Assembly: GCF_001426245.1 (NCBI RefSeq) | Contig: NZ_LMCM01000006.1 | Location: forward strand, 160,865 to 224,864 | Reading direction: 5' to 3' | From: Phycicoccus sp. Root101 | GTDB lineage: Bacteria; Actinomycetota; Actinomycetes; Actinomycetales; Dermatophilaceae | DNA: 64,000 nucleotides | Shown: positions 1 through 7,371 of the stretch, piece by piece | Position numbering within the stretch: the stretch's first letter is position 1 | Layout: each line of letters starts with the position of its first letter | Notes under the pieces: model-generated | What the model was told of the DNA's origin: nothing | Seen by the model: the letters and a program-made list of their open reading frames with translations, nothing else | Databases searched by the model: none | Position numbers and translations under genes: made by a program

Positions 1-187
1 GACCTGGGACTGCCCGCGCTGCGGGTTCCCCGCCGGCCAGGACGAGGCGAACCCCCCGGCCCCGCCGAAGGTGGAGCCGTACAAGACGCACCTGGCCTAC
101 GTGAAGGAACGTCGTTCGGACGCCGACGGCAAGGCCATCCTCGACGAGGCCCTGGCCACGCTGCGCGACCGCAAGCTCATCCAGTAG
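1..187 (+). CDS. rbpA: RNA polymerase-binding protein RbpA, C-terminal part (5' end outside window)
   Basis: The 61 visible residues read TWDCPRCGFPAGQDEA, then a proline-rich linker and KTHLAYVKERRS, ending in a charged helix (AILDEALATLRDRKLIQ). This is the layout of actinobacterial RbpA: the second half of a zinc-binding or zinc-like core with a CPRC pair, a basic linker, and the C-terminal sigma-interaction helix that carries the TH-x5-ERR pattern. RbpA binds RNA polymerase with the principal sigma factor and stabilises open complexes. The start lies outside the window. A strong hairpin follows the stop, so it ends its own transcript. Identification rests on the motif pattern of a short fragment. 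Confidence 0.85.
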   Translation, partial: TWDCPRCGFPAGQDEANPPAPPKVEPYKTHLAYVKERRSDADGKAILDEALATLRDRKLIQ

Positions 188-204
188 CACGACGCACCTG
201 CGCC

Positions 205-240
205 GAAGGGCGCCGCGGACCACGGTCCGCGGCGCCCTTC
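205..240 (+). terminator. Intrinsic terminator of rbpA
   Basis: A perfect 16-bp inverted repeat (GAAGGGCGCCGCGGAC, loop CACG, then its complement) begins 17 bases after the rbpA stop codon. No long T-run follows, which is usual in high-GC actinobacteria. It separates rbpA from the next cassette. Confidence 0.85.
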
Positions 241-430
241 GCGCAGGTCGGGGGCTGCGTCAGCTGCGGGCCGAAGGATCGGGCGCAGCAGGCCCGGGTC
301 CGCCGGAGCCTCGGCAAGCAGCAGATCCGGACTCCCCGCAGGTTTGAGCCGGCTGCGACCGGGGCACACACCACGTGGGCGGACGACCACCGCCGCCCCT
401 CACGCCTGCCCCACCCGAGGAGAGTGCTCC

Positions 431-1567
431 GTGGCTCCCCAGCCCCCCGGTCCCGCCCCACGCTGGGTCCCGCTCGGACCCCGTCCTGCGGGCACCCCGA
501 GCGGCCACGACGAGACGTCCCTGCTCGACAGGGCCCGACGCGCGGCGGGCGATGTCCCGGCGGCCCTGGCGCTCCTGCCCGATCTCGCGGACACCCCGTT
601 GCCCGGGCACGGGGACACGGCCCGGCTGTGGGAGGTCCTGGCGTCACTGGCCTGTGTCGACCTCACCGTCGCCCGTGTCGCCGAGCCCCACCTGGACGCC
701 CTGGCCATCCTCGACCAGGCAGCCGTCGTGGTCTCCGCTGCCGCCACGACGTGGGGGGTGTGGGCCGCGCACGCCCCCGGCGCCCGCCTCGAGGCGACCC
801 CGAACGGCGACGGCGGATGGCGGCTCGACGGAACCAAGCCGTGGTGCTCGCTGGCCCAGCACCTCGACCACGCGGTCGTCACGGCCCACACCTCGGAGAC
901 GACCCGCCGGGCGTTCGTCGTGGACCTGCACCACCCCGGCGCAACGCACGACGACCCGCGTGGCTGGGTCTCGCGGGGCCTGGTCGACCTCGTCTCCGTG
1001 GCCACGCACTACGACGGGGTGCCCGCCACCCCCGTCGGCGAGGACGACTGGTACCTCACGCGACCCGGCTTCGCCTGGGGCGGCATGGGGGTGGCCGCCT
1101 GCTGGTACGGCGCGGCCGTCGGCCTCGCGCGCACCCTCGCTGCGGCCGGGGGGCGACGTGAGCCCGACCAGGTGGCCCTCATGCACCTCGGAGCGGTCGA
1201 CGCGAGGCTGCACGCCGCCCGAGCCGTCCTGGCGGAGGCCGCCGCTGCGGTGGACGCCGGGCAGGCCGACGGTGCGGCGGGTGCGCTGCTGGCCTCCCGG
1301 GTCCGCGCGGTGGTGGCGTCGGCCGCGGAGGACGTGATGGTGCGGGTCGGGCACGCCCTCGGTCCCGGCCCGCTCACCTCCGACGAGGCGCACGCCGCTC
1401 GAGTCGCCGACCTGACCGTCTACCTGCGCCAGCACCACGCCGAGCGTGACGACGCGGCCCTGGGCCGGCAGGCATCACCCCACTGGGTGGGTATGGATCC
1501 GGATGGCGCGCCGGACCGGACGCCGGACCGGACGCCGGACCGGGCGCAGTCGGGTGGCTCGGCGTGA
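431..1567 (+). CDS. Acyl-CoA dehydrogenase-like protein
   Basis: A 378-residue protein with the fold pattern of acyl-CoA dehydrogenases: a helical N-terminal domain, a central beta domain (GWRLDGTKPWCSLAQHLDHAVV, comparable to the 'G..L.G.K.fcSga' region of the family) and a helical C-terminal domain rich in Ala and Arg. These are flavoproteins that oxidise a C-C (or C-N) bond next to a thioester or amine; the substrate here is unknown. I place the start at GTG 431 because AGGAGAG lies 7 bases upstream; the frame is open further 5' but without a ribosome site. The C-terminus carries a PDRT repeat. Its TGA overlaps the GTG of the PIG-L gene (GTGA), so the cassette is translationally coupled. 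Family is fairly certain; function is not. Confidence 0.75.
   Translation: MAPQPPGPAPRWVPLGPRPAGTPSGHDETSLLDRARRAAGDVPAALALLPDLADTPLPGHGDTARLWEVLASLACVDLTVARVAEPHLDALAILDQAAVVVSAAATTWGVWAAHAPGARLEATPNGDGGWRLDGTKPWCSLAQHLDHAVVTAHTSETTRRAFVVDLHHPGATHDDPRGWVSRGLVDLVSVATHYDGVPATPVGEDDWYLTRPGFAWGGMGVAACWYGAAVGLARTLAAAGGRREPDQVALMHLGAVDARLHAARAVLAEAAAAVDAGQADGAAGALLASRVRAVVASAAEDVMVRVGHALGPGPLTSDEAHAARVADLTVYLRQHHAERDDAALGRQASPHWVGMDPDGAPDRTPDRTPDRAQSGGSA
1510..1545 (+). repeat. Three tandem 12-bp units (GCCGGACCGGAC)
   Basis: Three adjacent copies, the last with one change, encode PDRT-PDRT-PDRA near the C-terminus of the acyl-CoA dehydrogenase-like protein. The length is a whole number of codons, so copy number can change without a frameshift. 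Confidence 0.85.
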
Positions 1568-3054
1568 CGGCCTCCCCGCAGGACACGCGACCGGCGGACG
1601 GGTTCGACCCGAACGCACCGGGCACCCCCGAGGAGCACTGGACCGCGGCCATGCAGGAGGCAGCGGCACCGGTCACGGCCGTCGAGCTGCTTCCCGCAGG
1701 GGTCGACGTGGTGGTGCTGTCGGCGCACCCGGACGACGAGTCCCTGGCAGCGGCAGGGCTCATGGCCGCCGCCTCCGCGCTGGGACGTCCGACCACGGTG
1801 GTGGTCGCCACGTCGGGGGAGGGGTCGCACCCCGCCTCACCCACCCACACCGCCGAACGGCTGGCCGGCATCCGTGAGCGTGAGGTCGCTGTGGCGGTGG
1901 CAGCCGTCGCCCCCGGCGCCACCCTGGTCCTGCTCCGCCTTCCCGACGGGGAGCTCGGGCAGCACCGGACGGGCCTCACGGAGGCGTTGACCGACCTGGT
2001 CGGTGCGGACACCGTGGTCGTGGCGCCCAGTCGCCATGATGGCCACCCCGACCACGAGGCTGCCGGGGAGGTCGCCGCCCGTGTGGCTGCCGCGGCAGGG
2101 GCGACCCTCGTCGAGTACCCGATCTGGCTGTGGCACTGGGGGACCCGGGACGACCTGGCGGGCAGGGACCTCGTCCGGCTGGCCCTCGACCCGGCGGCCC
2201 GGACCGGCCGCGAGGTCGCCCAGCGCGCCCACGTGTCCCAGGTCGCGCCGCTGTCGGACCAGCCCGGTGACGAGGTCCTTCTCCCGGCGCACGTCCTGGC
2301 CAGGTTCGCCCGCCCCCACGAGGTGTTCGTTCGGACGCTGCCTGACCGGGGAGTTGCCGCGCCGGTGAACGAGTCCTTGCCCATGCAGCGCACTCGCACG
2401 GAGCCCACGCGGACGCAGCCCACGCAGACACGCACGGCGCCCGGCGGCCCGGCCGGCGCGCAGGACGCCGTCTTCGACGCGATGTTCGACGAGTCCGACG
2501 ACCCGTGGGGGTTCGAGTCGAGATGGTACGAACGCCGCAAGCGTGCCGTCACCCTGGCTGTGCTCCCCAGGGCCGACCTGGGGCGGGTCCTCGAGGTGGG
2601 CTGCTCTACCGGGGTGCTCACGGCTGAGCTGGCAGCCCGTGCAGCCACCGTGCTCGCCACCGACCTCAGCGCCGAAGCGGTGCAGCGCGCCCGGCAACGC
2701 CTGGACGGTGACCCGACGGTGACTGTCGCCCAGCTGCGCGCCCCGCAGGAGTGGCCGCCGGGCACGTTCGACCTGGTCGTGCTCTCGGAGATCGGGTACT
2801 TCTGGGACGCCGACGAGCTGCACCGGGCGCTGGGCCTCGTCGTCGCGTCGCTGGCCGAGGACGGGCTCGTCCTGCTGTGCCACTGGCGTCACCCCGTGAG
2901 TGGCTGGCCGCTCGACGGCGACGACGTGCACGCGGCTGCCGTGGCGCTGCCGGGGCTGGAGGTCGTCGTCAGCCACGTGGAGGAGGACTTCCGGGTCGAC
3001 GTGCTGGCCGCCGGGTCCTGGCGGACGCCGGCGACGGCGGAGGGCCTGACGTGA
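1564..3054 (+). CDS. PIG-L family deacetylase fused to SAM-dependent methyltransferase
   Basis: 496 residues in two domains. Residues about 45-255 are a PIG-L/LmbE deacetylase with both zinc motifs, SAHPDDE (53-59) and HPDHEAAG (161-168); such enzymes remove acetyl from N-acetylglucosamine-type sugars in PIG, mycothiol and bacillithiol synthesis. A Thr/Arg/Gln-rich linker (about 275-295) leads to a class I methyltransferase of NodS-like type, with the SAM-binding motif VLEVGCSTG (342-350) and FDLVVLSEIGYFWD. The start GTG overlaps the stop of the preceding gene, and the stop TGA overlaps the start of the glycosyltransferase. The fusion supports consecutive deacetylation and methylation of one amino-sugar product. 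It is not MshB or MCA by context, because no mycothiol genes adjoin. Confidence 0.85.
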   Translation: MTASPQDTRPADGFDPNAPGTPEEHWTAAMQEAAAPVTAVELLPAGVDVVVLSAHPDDESLAAAGLMAAASALGRPTTVVVATSGEGSHPASPTHTAERLAGIREREVAVAVAAVAPGATLVLLRLPDGELGQHRTGLTEALTDLVGADTVVVAPSRHDGHPDHEAAGEVAARVAAAAGATLVEYPIWLWHWGTRDDLAGRDLVRLALDPAARTGREVAQRAHVSQVAPLSDQPGDEVLLPAHVLARFARPHEVFVRTLPDRGVAAPVNESLPMQRTRTEPTRTQPTQTRTAPGGPAGAQDAVFDAMFDESDDPWGFESRWYERRKRAVTLAVLPRADLGRVLEVGCSTGVLTAELAARAATVLATDLSAEAVQRARQRLDGDPTVTVAQLRAPQEWPPGTFDLVVLSEIGYFWDADELHRALGLVVASLAEDGLVLLCHWRHPVSGWPLDGDDVHAAAVALPGLEVVVSHVEEDFRVDVLAAGSWRTPATAEGLT

Positions 3055-3764
3055 CCGGGCTGACCTCGGTGGTCGTCGTGGTGCCGGCCCGCGACGAGGA
3101 GCTCGTGCTGCCCGACTGCCTGCGGTCGCTGGAGCGCGCTGTCGGCGCGCTCCGTGCCGCGCGCCCCCATGTTGCGGTGACCGTCCTCGTCGTGCTGGAC
3201 CGCTGCACCGACGGCTCGGCCGAGGTGGTGGCGCGGCACCCGTGGGTCCGGAGCCTCGACTCGTCGGCAGGGCGCGTCGGCACGGCCCGGGCTGGCGGTG
3301 CCGCGGACGCGCTGCGCGACGCCACCGACCCCCGCGAGGTCTGGCTGGCGAGCACGGACGCGGACAGCGTCGTGCCCCCGCACTGGCTCACGGCGCAGGT
3401 CGAGCTCGCCGAGGGCGGGGCCGACCTCGTCCTCGGCACCGTGGAGCCCGAGCTCGTCGACGACGGCCTGCTCGGCCGGTGGCGACAGCGCCATCGGCTC
3501 GGCGAGGGCCACCCGCACGTGCACGGAGCCAACCTCGGGGTACGGGCCTCGCGGTACCTCGAGGTCGGCGGCTTCCCTGCCGTCGCCCTGCACGAGGACG
3601 TCCTGCTCAGCGAGGCGGTCAAGGCGACCGGCGCAGCCTGGGTCGCGACGGACGCCACCCGGGTGCGGACGTCAGGACGCCTCGACGGCCGCGCCCGGGG
3701 AGGGTTCGGGACCTACCTGCGCGACCTGGCCGCCGAACCGGACCCAGCCGTCGTCGTGCCGTGA
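3051..3764 (+). CDS. Family 2 glycosyltransferase
   Basis: 237 residues with a GT-A fold: VPARDEE at the N-terminus, LDRCTDGS, the metal-binding STDADS (DxD) and a later HEDVLL acidic motif that fits the catalytic-base region of GT2 enzymes. There are no membrane segments, so it is a soluble cytoplasmic transferase. The GTG start sits in a GTGA overlap with the deacetylase-methyltransferase stop, so all three cassette genes are coupled. It plausibly attaches an N-acetylhexosamine that the PIG-L domain then deacetylates; that order is inference. The acceptor is unknown. Confidence 0.82.
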   Translation: MTGLTSVVVVVPARDEELVLPDCLRSLERAVGALRAARPHVAVTVLVVLDRCTDGSAEVVARHPWVRSLDSSAGRVGTARAGGAADALRDATDPREVWLASTDADSVVPPHWLTAQVELAEGGADLVLGTVEPELVDDGLLGRWRQRHRLGEGHPHVHGANLGVRASRYLEVGGFPAVALHEDVLLSEAVKATGAAWVATDATRVRTSGRLDGRARGGFGTYLRDLAAEPDPAVVVP

Positions 3765-3777
3765 GCCGGACGGCTCA
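3762..3777. terminator. Small palindrome joining two convergent stop codons
   Basis: TGAGCCG-GA-CGGCTCA contains the stop of the glycosyltransferase on one strand and the stop of pgl on the other. It can form a 6-bp stem with a 4-base loop. It is weak as a terminator, but no other candidate lies between the genes, which are 10 bases apart. Confidence 0.3.
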
Positions 3778-4527
3778 GGACAACTCGGAGGCCGCCTCGG
3801 CGTCGAGCAGCCACAGCGTCTCCTGACGCCCCTTGACCTGGGCCGCGGAGGACTGCGCCGGCGCAGCCCCGGCGACCGAGACCTTGACCGCATGCGCCTT
3901 GTCGGCACCCGCCACGATGAACCAGGTCCGGTCCGCCCGGGCCAGGGCCTCGAACGTCAGGGTGATCCGCGTCGGTGGCGGCTTGGGCGAGTCGTGCACG
4001 GGAGCAGCAGCCACCCCGCTCGTCAGCTGGTCGGGGTGACCGGGGAAGAGGGAGGCGACGTGCGCGTCGGGGCCGACCCCGAGCAGCAGCACGTCGAACG
4101 TCGGAGACGGGGCGCCGTCGCCCGCGGCGGCCGCCAGCTCGGCGGCATACCGCTGCGCGGCCGCAGCCACGTCGTCACCGTCGGGGCCGTCCGGGCCCGG
4201 CATGGCGTGGACCTTGGCCGGGTCGAGCGGGACGGCATCGAGCAGCGCCTCCCGGTTCTGCGTCTCGTTGCGGTCGGCGTCGCCGGCCGGCAGGAAGCGT
4301 TCGTCGCCCCACCACACGTGCAGGTTCGCCCAGTCCACGGCGTCGCGCGCCGCACTGGCCGCCACGGACGCGAGGATCGCCGAACCCATGGTCCCGCCGG
4401 TGAGGACGACGTGCGCCTCACCGCGGGCCGTCTGGGCGTCGACGAGGGCGGTGATGAGCCGCGCCGCCGACGCGTCGGACAGCAGCTGCTTGGTCGCGTG
4501 GACCAGGACGACCGGTTCGCCCGTCAC
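3775..4527 (-). CDS. pgl: 6-phosphogluconolactonase
   Basis: 250 residues of the DevB/Pgl type, with GGTMGSAIL near the N-terminus, WANLHVWWGDERFLP and LLLGVGPDAHVASLFPGHP. The enzyme hydrolyses 6-phosphogluconolactone made by G6PDH in the oxidative pentose phosphate pathway. The start is the GTG that overlaps the opcA stop (GTGA); the same frame is open far upstream through opcA, but that part is antisense-like and not Pgl. It is the last gene of tkt-tal-pgi-zwf-opcA-pgl. Confidence 0.93.
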   Translation of the reverse strand: MTGEPVVLVHATKQLLSDASAARLITALVDAQTARGEAHVVLTGGTMGSAILASVAASAARDAVDWANLHVWWGDERFLPAGDADRNETQNREALLDAVPLDPAKVHAMPGPDGPDGDDVAAAAQRYAAELAAAAGDGAPSPTFDVLLLGVGPDAHVASLFPGHPDQLTSGVAAAPVHDSPKPPPTRITLTFEALARADRTWFIVAGADKAHAVKVSVAGAAPAQSSAAQVKGRQETLWLLDAEAASELS

Positions 4528-5750
4528 GAGTCCGCCTTCCTGGGTGCGGCCTTCTTCGCCCCTGCCTTCTGCGCCCTTGCCTTCTGCGCCCCTGCCTTCT
4601 GCGCCGCCGACTTCGTGGCAGGAGCGGTCCGGGCGGCCTTGGCCTTGTCGAGCTTGCGCGCGGCAGCCTTCTTCACCGTGGCCGTGGTGCTCGGCTTCTG
4701 CTCGGGGTCGGGTGCCTGGACCATCGCCGAGCTGCCGGTCCTGTGGGCGCGCGACAGCTTGCGAGCCTCGGCCGCGGCCTCCTCGGTGGACGGGGCCTCG
4801 CCCTCGCGGATGGCCTCGCTGGCGGTGACACCCTTGCGGCCGACGCGGGGAAGGCCCTTGCGGATGGTCTCCTCGTAGATGTCGTCCGGGTCGAGGCGAC
4901 GCAGCTCGTCGGCGAGGCACTCGGCCGTGGCGCGACGGGCGAGGGTGATGCGCCGCACCGGCTGACCGGGCTGGCTCAACGTGGCCACCGTGCCGTCGGG
5001 GCGGACCAGGTCGACCGGGCCGCTCTTGCGGTCGAGACGGACGCTGATCATGCCCGTACCAGCGCGGCTGCGAGCGCGAGTCACCTTGCAGCGCAACGTC
5101 TGCGCGAGCCACCCGGCGAGCAGGTCGGTCGAGGGGGAGTCGCTGCCACCGGTCACGGTGGCCTCGGTGACCGGCTCGAACGGACGCTGGTCCAGCGCCG
5201 CCGCGAGCAGGCCGCGCCACAGGGTGACGCGCGTCCACGACAGGTCGGTGTCGCCACCGGCGTACGTCGCCGCGCGGTTGAGCAGGGCGTTGCGCGGGTT
5301 CTTGGCCTCCGCGGCATCGGTGACGCGGCGCTGGGCCATCGAGCCGATCGGGTCCTTGGACACGTTGGCCGGGGCCTCGCGCGGCCACCAGGCCACGACC
5401 GGGGAGTCGGGCAGCAGCAGGGGCGTCACCACGCTGCGGCCGTGGTCGGCCAGCGGACCGTAGAGGCGGGCCACGACGACCTCGCTGGCGCCGGCGTCAC
5501 CACCGACCCGGATCTGGGCGTCGATGCGTGAGGCGCTGCGCTTGTTGCCGATGACGACGGCGATGATGCGGCAGGGGTGCTGCCGGCTCGCGTCGTTGGC
5601 GGCCTCGATGGCCTCGTCCGCGTCCTGCTCGTCGACGACGATGATCAGGGTGAGCACGCGGCCGAGGGCCATGGCGCCGGTGTCCTGGCGCAGGGCCACC
5701 AGCTTCTTGCTGATCGCCACGGTCGAGGTGCTGGGCAGGTCGATGATCAC
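4524..5750 (-). CDS. opcA: Glucose-6-phosphate dehydrogenase assembly protein OpcA with a Lys/Ala-rich tail
   Basis: 408 residues. The first ~340 match OpcA: MIIDLPSTSTVAISKKL, LYGPLADHGRSVVTPLLLPDSPVVAWWP and DLLAGWLAQTL. OpcA is needed for G6PDH activity and redox control in actinobacteria and cyanobacteria. The last ~50 residues are unusual: KKAAARKLDKAKAAR followed by AQKAG/AQKAR repeats and KKAAPRKADS, a strongly basic histone H1-like tail encoded by 15-bp tandem repeats. GTG start; stop overlaps the start of pgl. It lies 76 bases downstream of zwf. Confidence 0.92.
   Translation of the reverse strand: MIIDLPSTSTVAISKKLVALRQDTGAMALGRVLTLIIVVDEQDADEAIEAANDASRQHPCRIIAVVIGNKRSASRIDAQIRVGGDAGASEVVVARLYGPLADHGRSVVTPLLLPDSPVVAWWPREAPANVSKDPIGSMAQRRVTDAAEAKNPRNALLNRAATYAGGDTDLSWTRVTLWRGLLAAALDQRPFEPVTEATVTGGSDSPSTDLLAGWLAQTLRCKVTRARSRAGTGMISVRLDRKSGPVDLVRPDGTVATLSQPGQPVRRITLARRATAECLADELRRLDPDDIYEETIRKGLPRVGRKGVTASEAIREGEAPSTEEAAAEARKLSRAHRTGSSAMVQAPDPEQKPSTTATVKKAAARKLDKAKAARTAPATKSAAQKAGAQKARAQKAGAKKAAPRKADS
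4561..4605 (-). repeat. Three tandem 15-bp repeats in the opcA tail
   Basis: On the plus strand the unit CCTGCCTTCTGCGCC occurs three times in a row, the middle copy with one C-to-T change. On the coding strand it encodes the pentapeptide AQKAG/AQKAR. Units are in frame, so expansion or contraction would only change tail length. Confidence 0.9.
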
Positions 5751-5792
5751 CGGGGTCCCCGATCAGTATTGGAGGAGCGCAGCGGGGCGGGT

Positions 5793-5809
5793 CCCACGCT
5801 CTGCGTGGG
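5793..5809 (-). other. Intercistronic hairpin between zwf and opcA
   Basis: CCCACGC-TCT-GCGTGGG, a 7-bp stem with a 3-base loop, lies in the only sizeable gap (76 bases) inside the otherwise overlapping operon. It could be an attenuator or an RNA-stability element setting the Zwf:OpcA ratio. No T-run follows. The role is inference. Confidence 0.4.
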
Positions 5810-5826
5810 CGAACTGAGTGGGGTGG

Positions 5827-7371
5827 TCAAGGCATTCTCCAGACGCGTCCGTCGCGGTGCATCATCTCGTCGGAGCTGTCAGGTCCCCAGCCGCCCGAGA
5901 GGTACGGCTCGACGGGACCCTTCTGCTTGGCCCAGAACGCCTCGACCGGGTCGAGGATCTTCCAGGACAGCTCGACCTCCTCGTGCCGCGGGAACAGCGG
6001 TGGGTCGCCGAGCAGCACGTCGAGGATGAGCCGCTCGTACGCTTCGGGGCTGGACTCGGTGAAGGCACGGCCGTACCCGAAGTCCATCGTCACGTCGCGC
6101 ACCTCCATCTGCGCACCGGGCACCTTGGCTCCGAACCGCATGGTGATGCCCTCGTCGGGCTGAACGCGGATGACGATGGCGTTCTGCCCGAGCTCCTCGG
6201 TGGCCGTGTCGTTGAACGGCAGGTGCGGGGCCTTCTTGAACACCACGGCGATCTCGGTGACCCGCTTGCCCAGGCGCTTGCCCGTGCGCAGGTAGAACGG
6301 CACGCCCGCCCAGCGGCGGGAGTCGATCTCGAGCTTGAGCGCGGCATACGTCTCCGTGCGGGAGCCGGAGGCGACGCCGTCCTCGTCGAGGTAGCCGCCG
6401 ACCTCCTCGCTGCCCTGCCACCCGGCGGCGTACTGCCCACGAGCGGTGGCCTTGGCCAGGTCCTTGGGGAGGCGGACCGCGGAGAGGACCTTCTCCTTCT
6501 CGGCGCGCAGGTGCTCCGCTGCGAAGGAGACGGGCTCCTCCATGGCGGTCAGTGCGAGGAGCTGCAGGAGGTGGTTCTGGATGACGTCGCGGGCGGCACC
6601 GATGCCGTCGTAGTAGCCGGCGCGGCCACCGATGCCGATGTCCTCGGCCATGGTGATCTGCACGTGGTCGACGTAGTTGGCGTTCCAGACCGGCTCGAAC
6701 ATCTGGTTGGCGAAGCGCAGGGCCAGGAGGTTCTGGACCGTCTCCTTGCCGAGGTAGTGGTCGATCCGGAAGACCGAGTCGGCCGGGAAGACGCCCTCGA
6801 CGATGTCGTTGAGCTCACGCGCACTCTTGAGGTCGTGGCCGAACGGCTTCTCGATGACGACGCGGCGCCACGAGTCGCCCTCGGGACGGCTCAGGCCGGA
6901 GCGCTCGAGCTGCTCGCACACGGTGGAGAACGATCCCGGCGGGATGGACAGGTAGAACGCCTGGTTGCCGCCGGTGCCGCGCTCCTCCTCCAACGACTTG
7001 ACCGTCTCGGCCAGCAGGTCGAAGGAGTTGGGGTCGTCGAACGTCCCGGGGACGAACCGGAACCCCTCGGCCAGGTTGCGCCACACGCTCTCGCGGAACG
7101 GCGTCCTGGCGTGGGCCTTGACCGCGTCGTACACGATCTTGCCGAAGTCCTGGTCGGCCCAGTCGCGTCGGGCGAAGCCGACGAGCGAGAAGCCCGGCGG
7201 CAGCAGGCCACGGTTGGCCAGGTCGTAGATGGCCGGCATCAGCTTCTTGCGGGCCAGGTCGCCGGTGACCCCGAACAGCACCAGACCACAGGGGCCGGCG
7301 ATTCGGGGGAGGCGCTTGTCACGCGGGTCACGCAGCGGGTTGCTGTCCTGCGTCACACGGGTGGGACTCAT
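5827..7371 (-). CDS. zwf: Glucose-6-phosphate 1-dehydrogenase
   Basis: 514 residues, the normal family length. The N-terminal dinucleotide fold has LVLFGVTGDLARKKLMPAIY; the catalytic signature RIDHYLGKE and EKPFGHDL are present. It oxidises glucose-6-phosphate to 6-phosphogluconolactone with NADP (or F420-independent) chemistry and feeds NADPH. Start ATG overlaps the pgi stop (ATGA). Ends with the conserved WGPDSSDEMMHRDGRVWR. Second-to-last enzymatic step in this operon, upstream of its assembly factor OpcA. Confidence 0.97.
   Translation of the reverse strand: MSPTRVTQDSNPLRDPRDKRLPRIAGPCGLVLFGVTGDLARKKLMPAIYDLANRGLLPPGFSLVGFARRDWADQDFGKIVYDAVKAHARTPFRESVWRNLAEGFRFVPGTFDDPNSFDLLAETVKSLEEERGTGGNQAFYLSIPPGSFSTVCEQLERSGLSRPEGDSWRRVVIEKPFGHDLKSARELNDIVEGVFPADSVFRIDHYLGKETVQNLLALRFANQMFEPVWNANYVDHVQITMAEDIGIGGRAGYYDGIGAARDVIQNHLLQLLALTAMEEPVSFAAEHLRAEKEKVLSAVRLPKDLAKATARGQYAAGWQGSEEVGGYLDEDGVASGSRTETYAALKLEIDSRRWAGVPFYLRTGKRLGKRVTEIAVVFKKAPHLPFNDTATEELGQNAIVIRVQPDEGITMRFGAKVPGAQMEVRDVTMDFGYGRAFTESSPEAYERLILDVLLGDPPLFPRHEEVELSWKILDPVEAFWAKQKGPVEPYLSGGWGPDSSDEMMHRDGRVWRMP

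Noticed and set aside
2751-3050. A longer N-terminus for the glycosyltransferase
   Set aside because: It would overlap the methyltransferase domain; the GT-A fold begins right after GTG 3051.
1564-3054. MshB or mycothiol conjugate amidase
   Set aside because: Shares PIG-L motifs only; the methyltransferase fusion and neighbours do not fit mycothiol synthesis.
3775-5388. A 537-residue reading of pgl extending through opcA
   Set aside because: Only the last 250 residues are Pgl; the GTGA junction with opcA gives the natural start.
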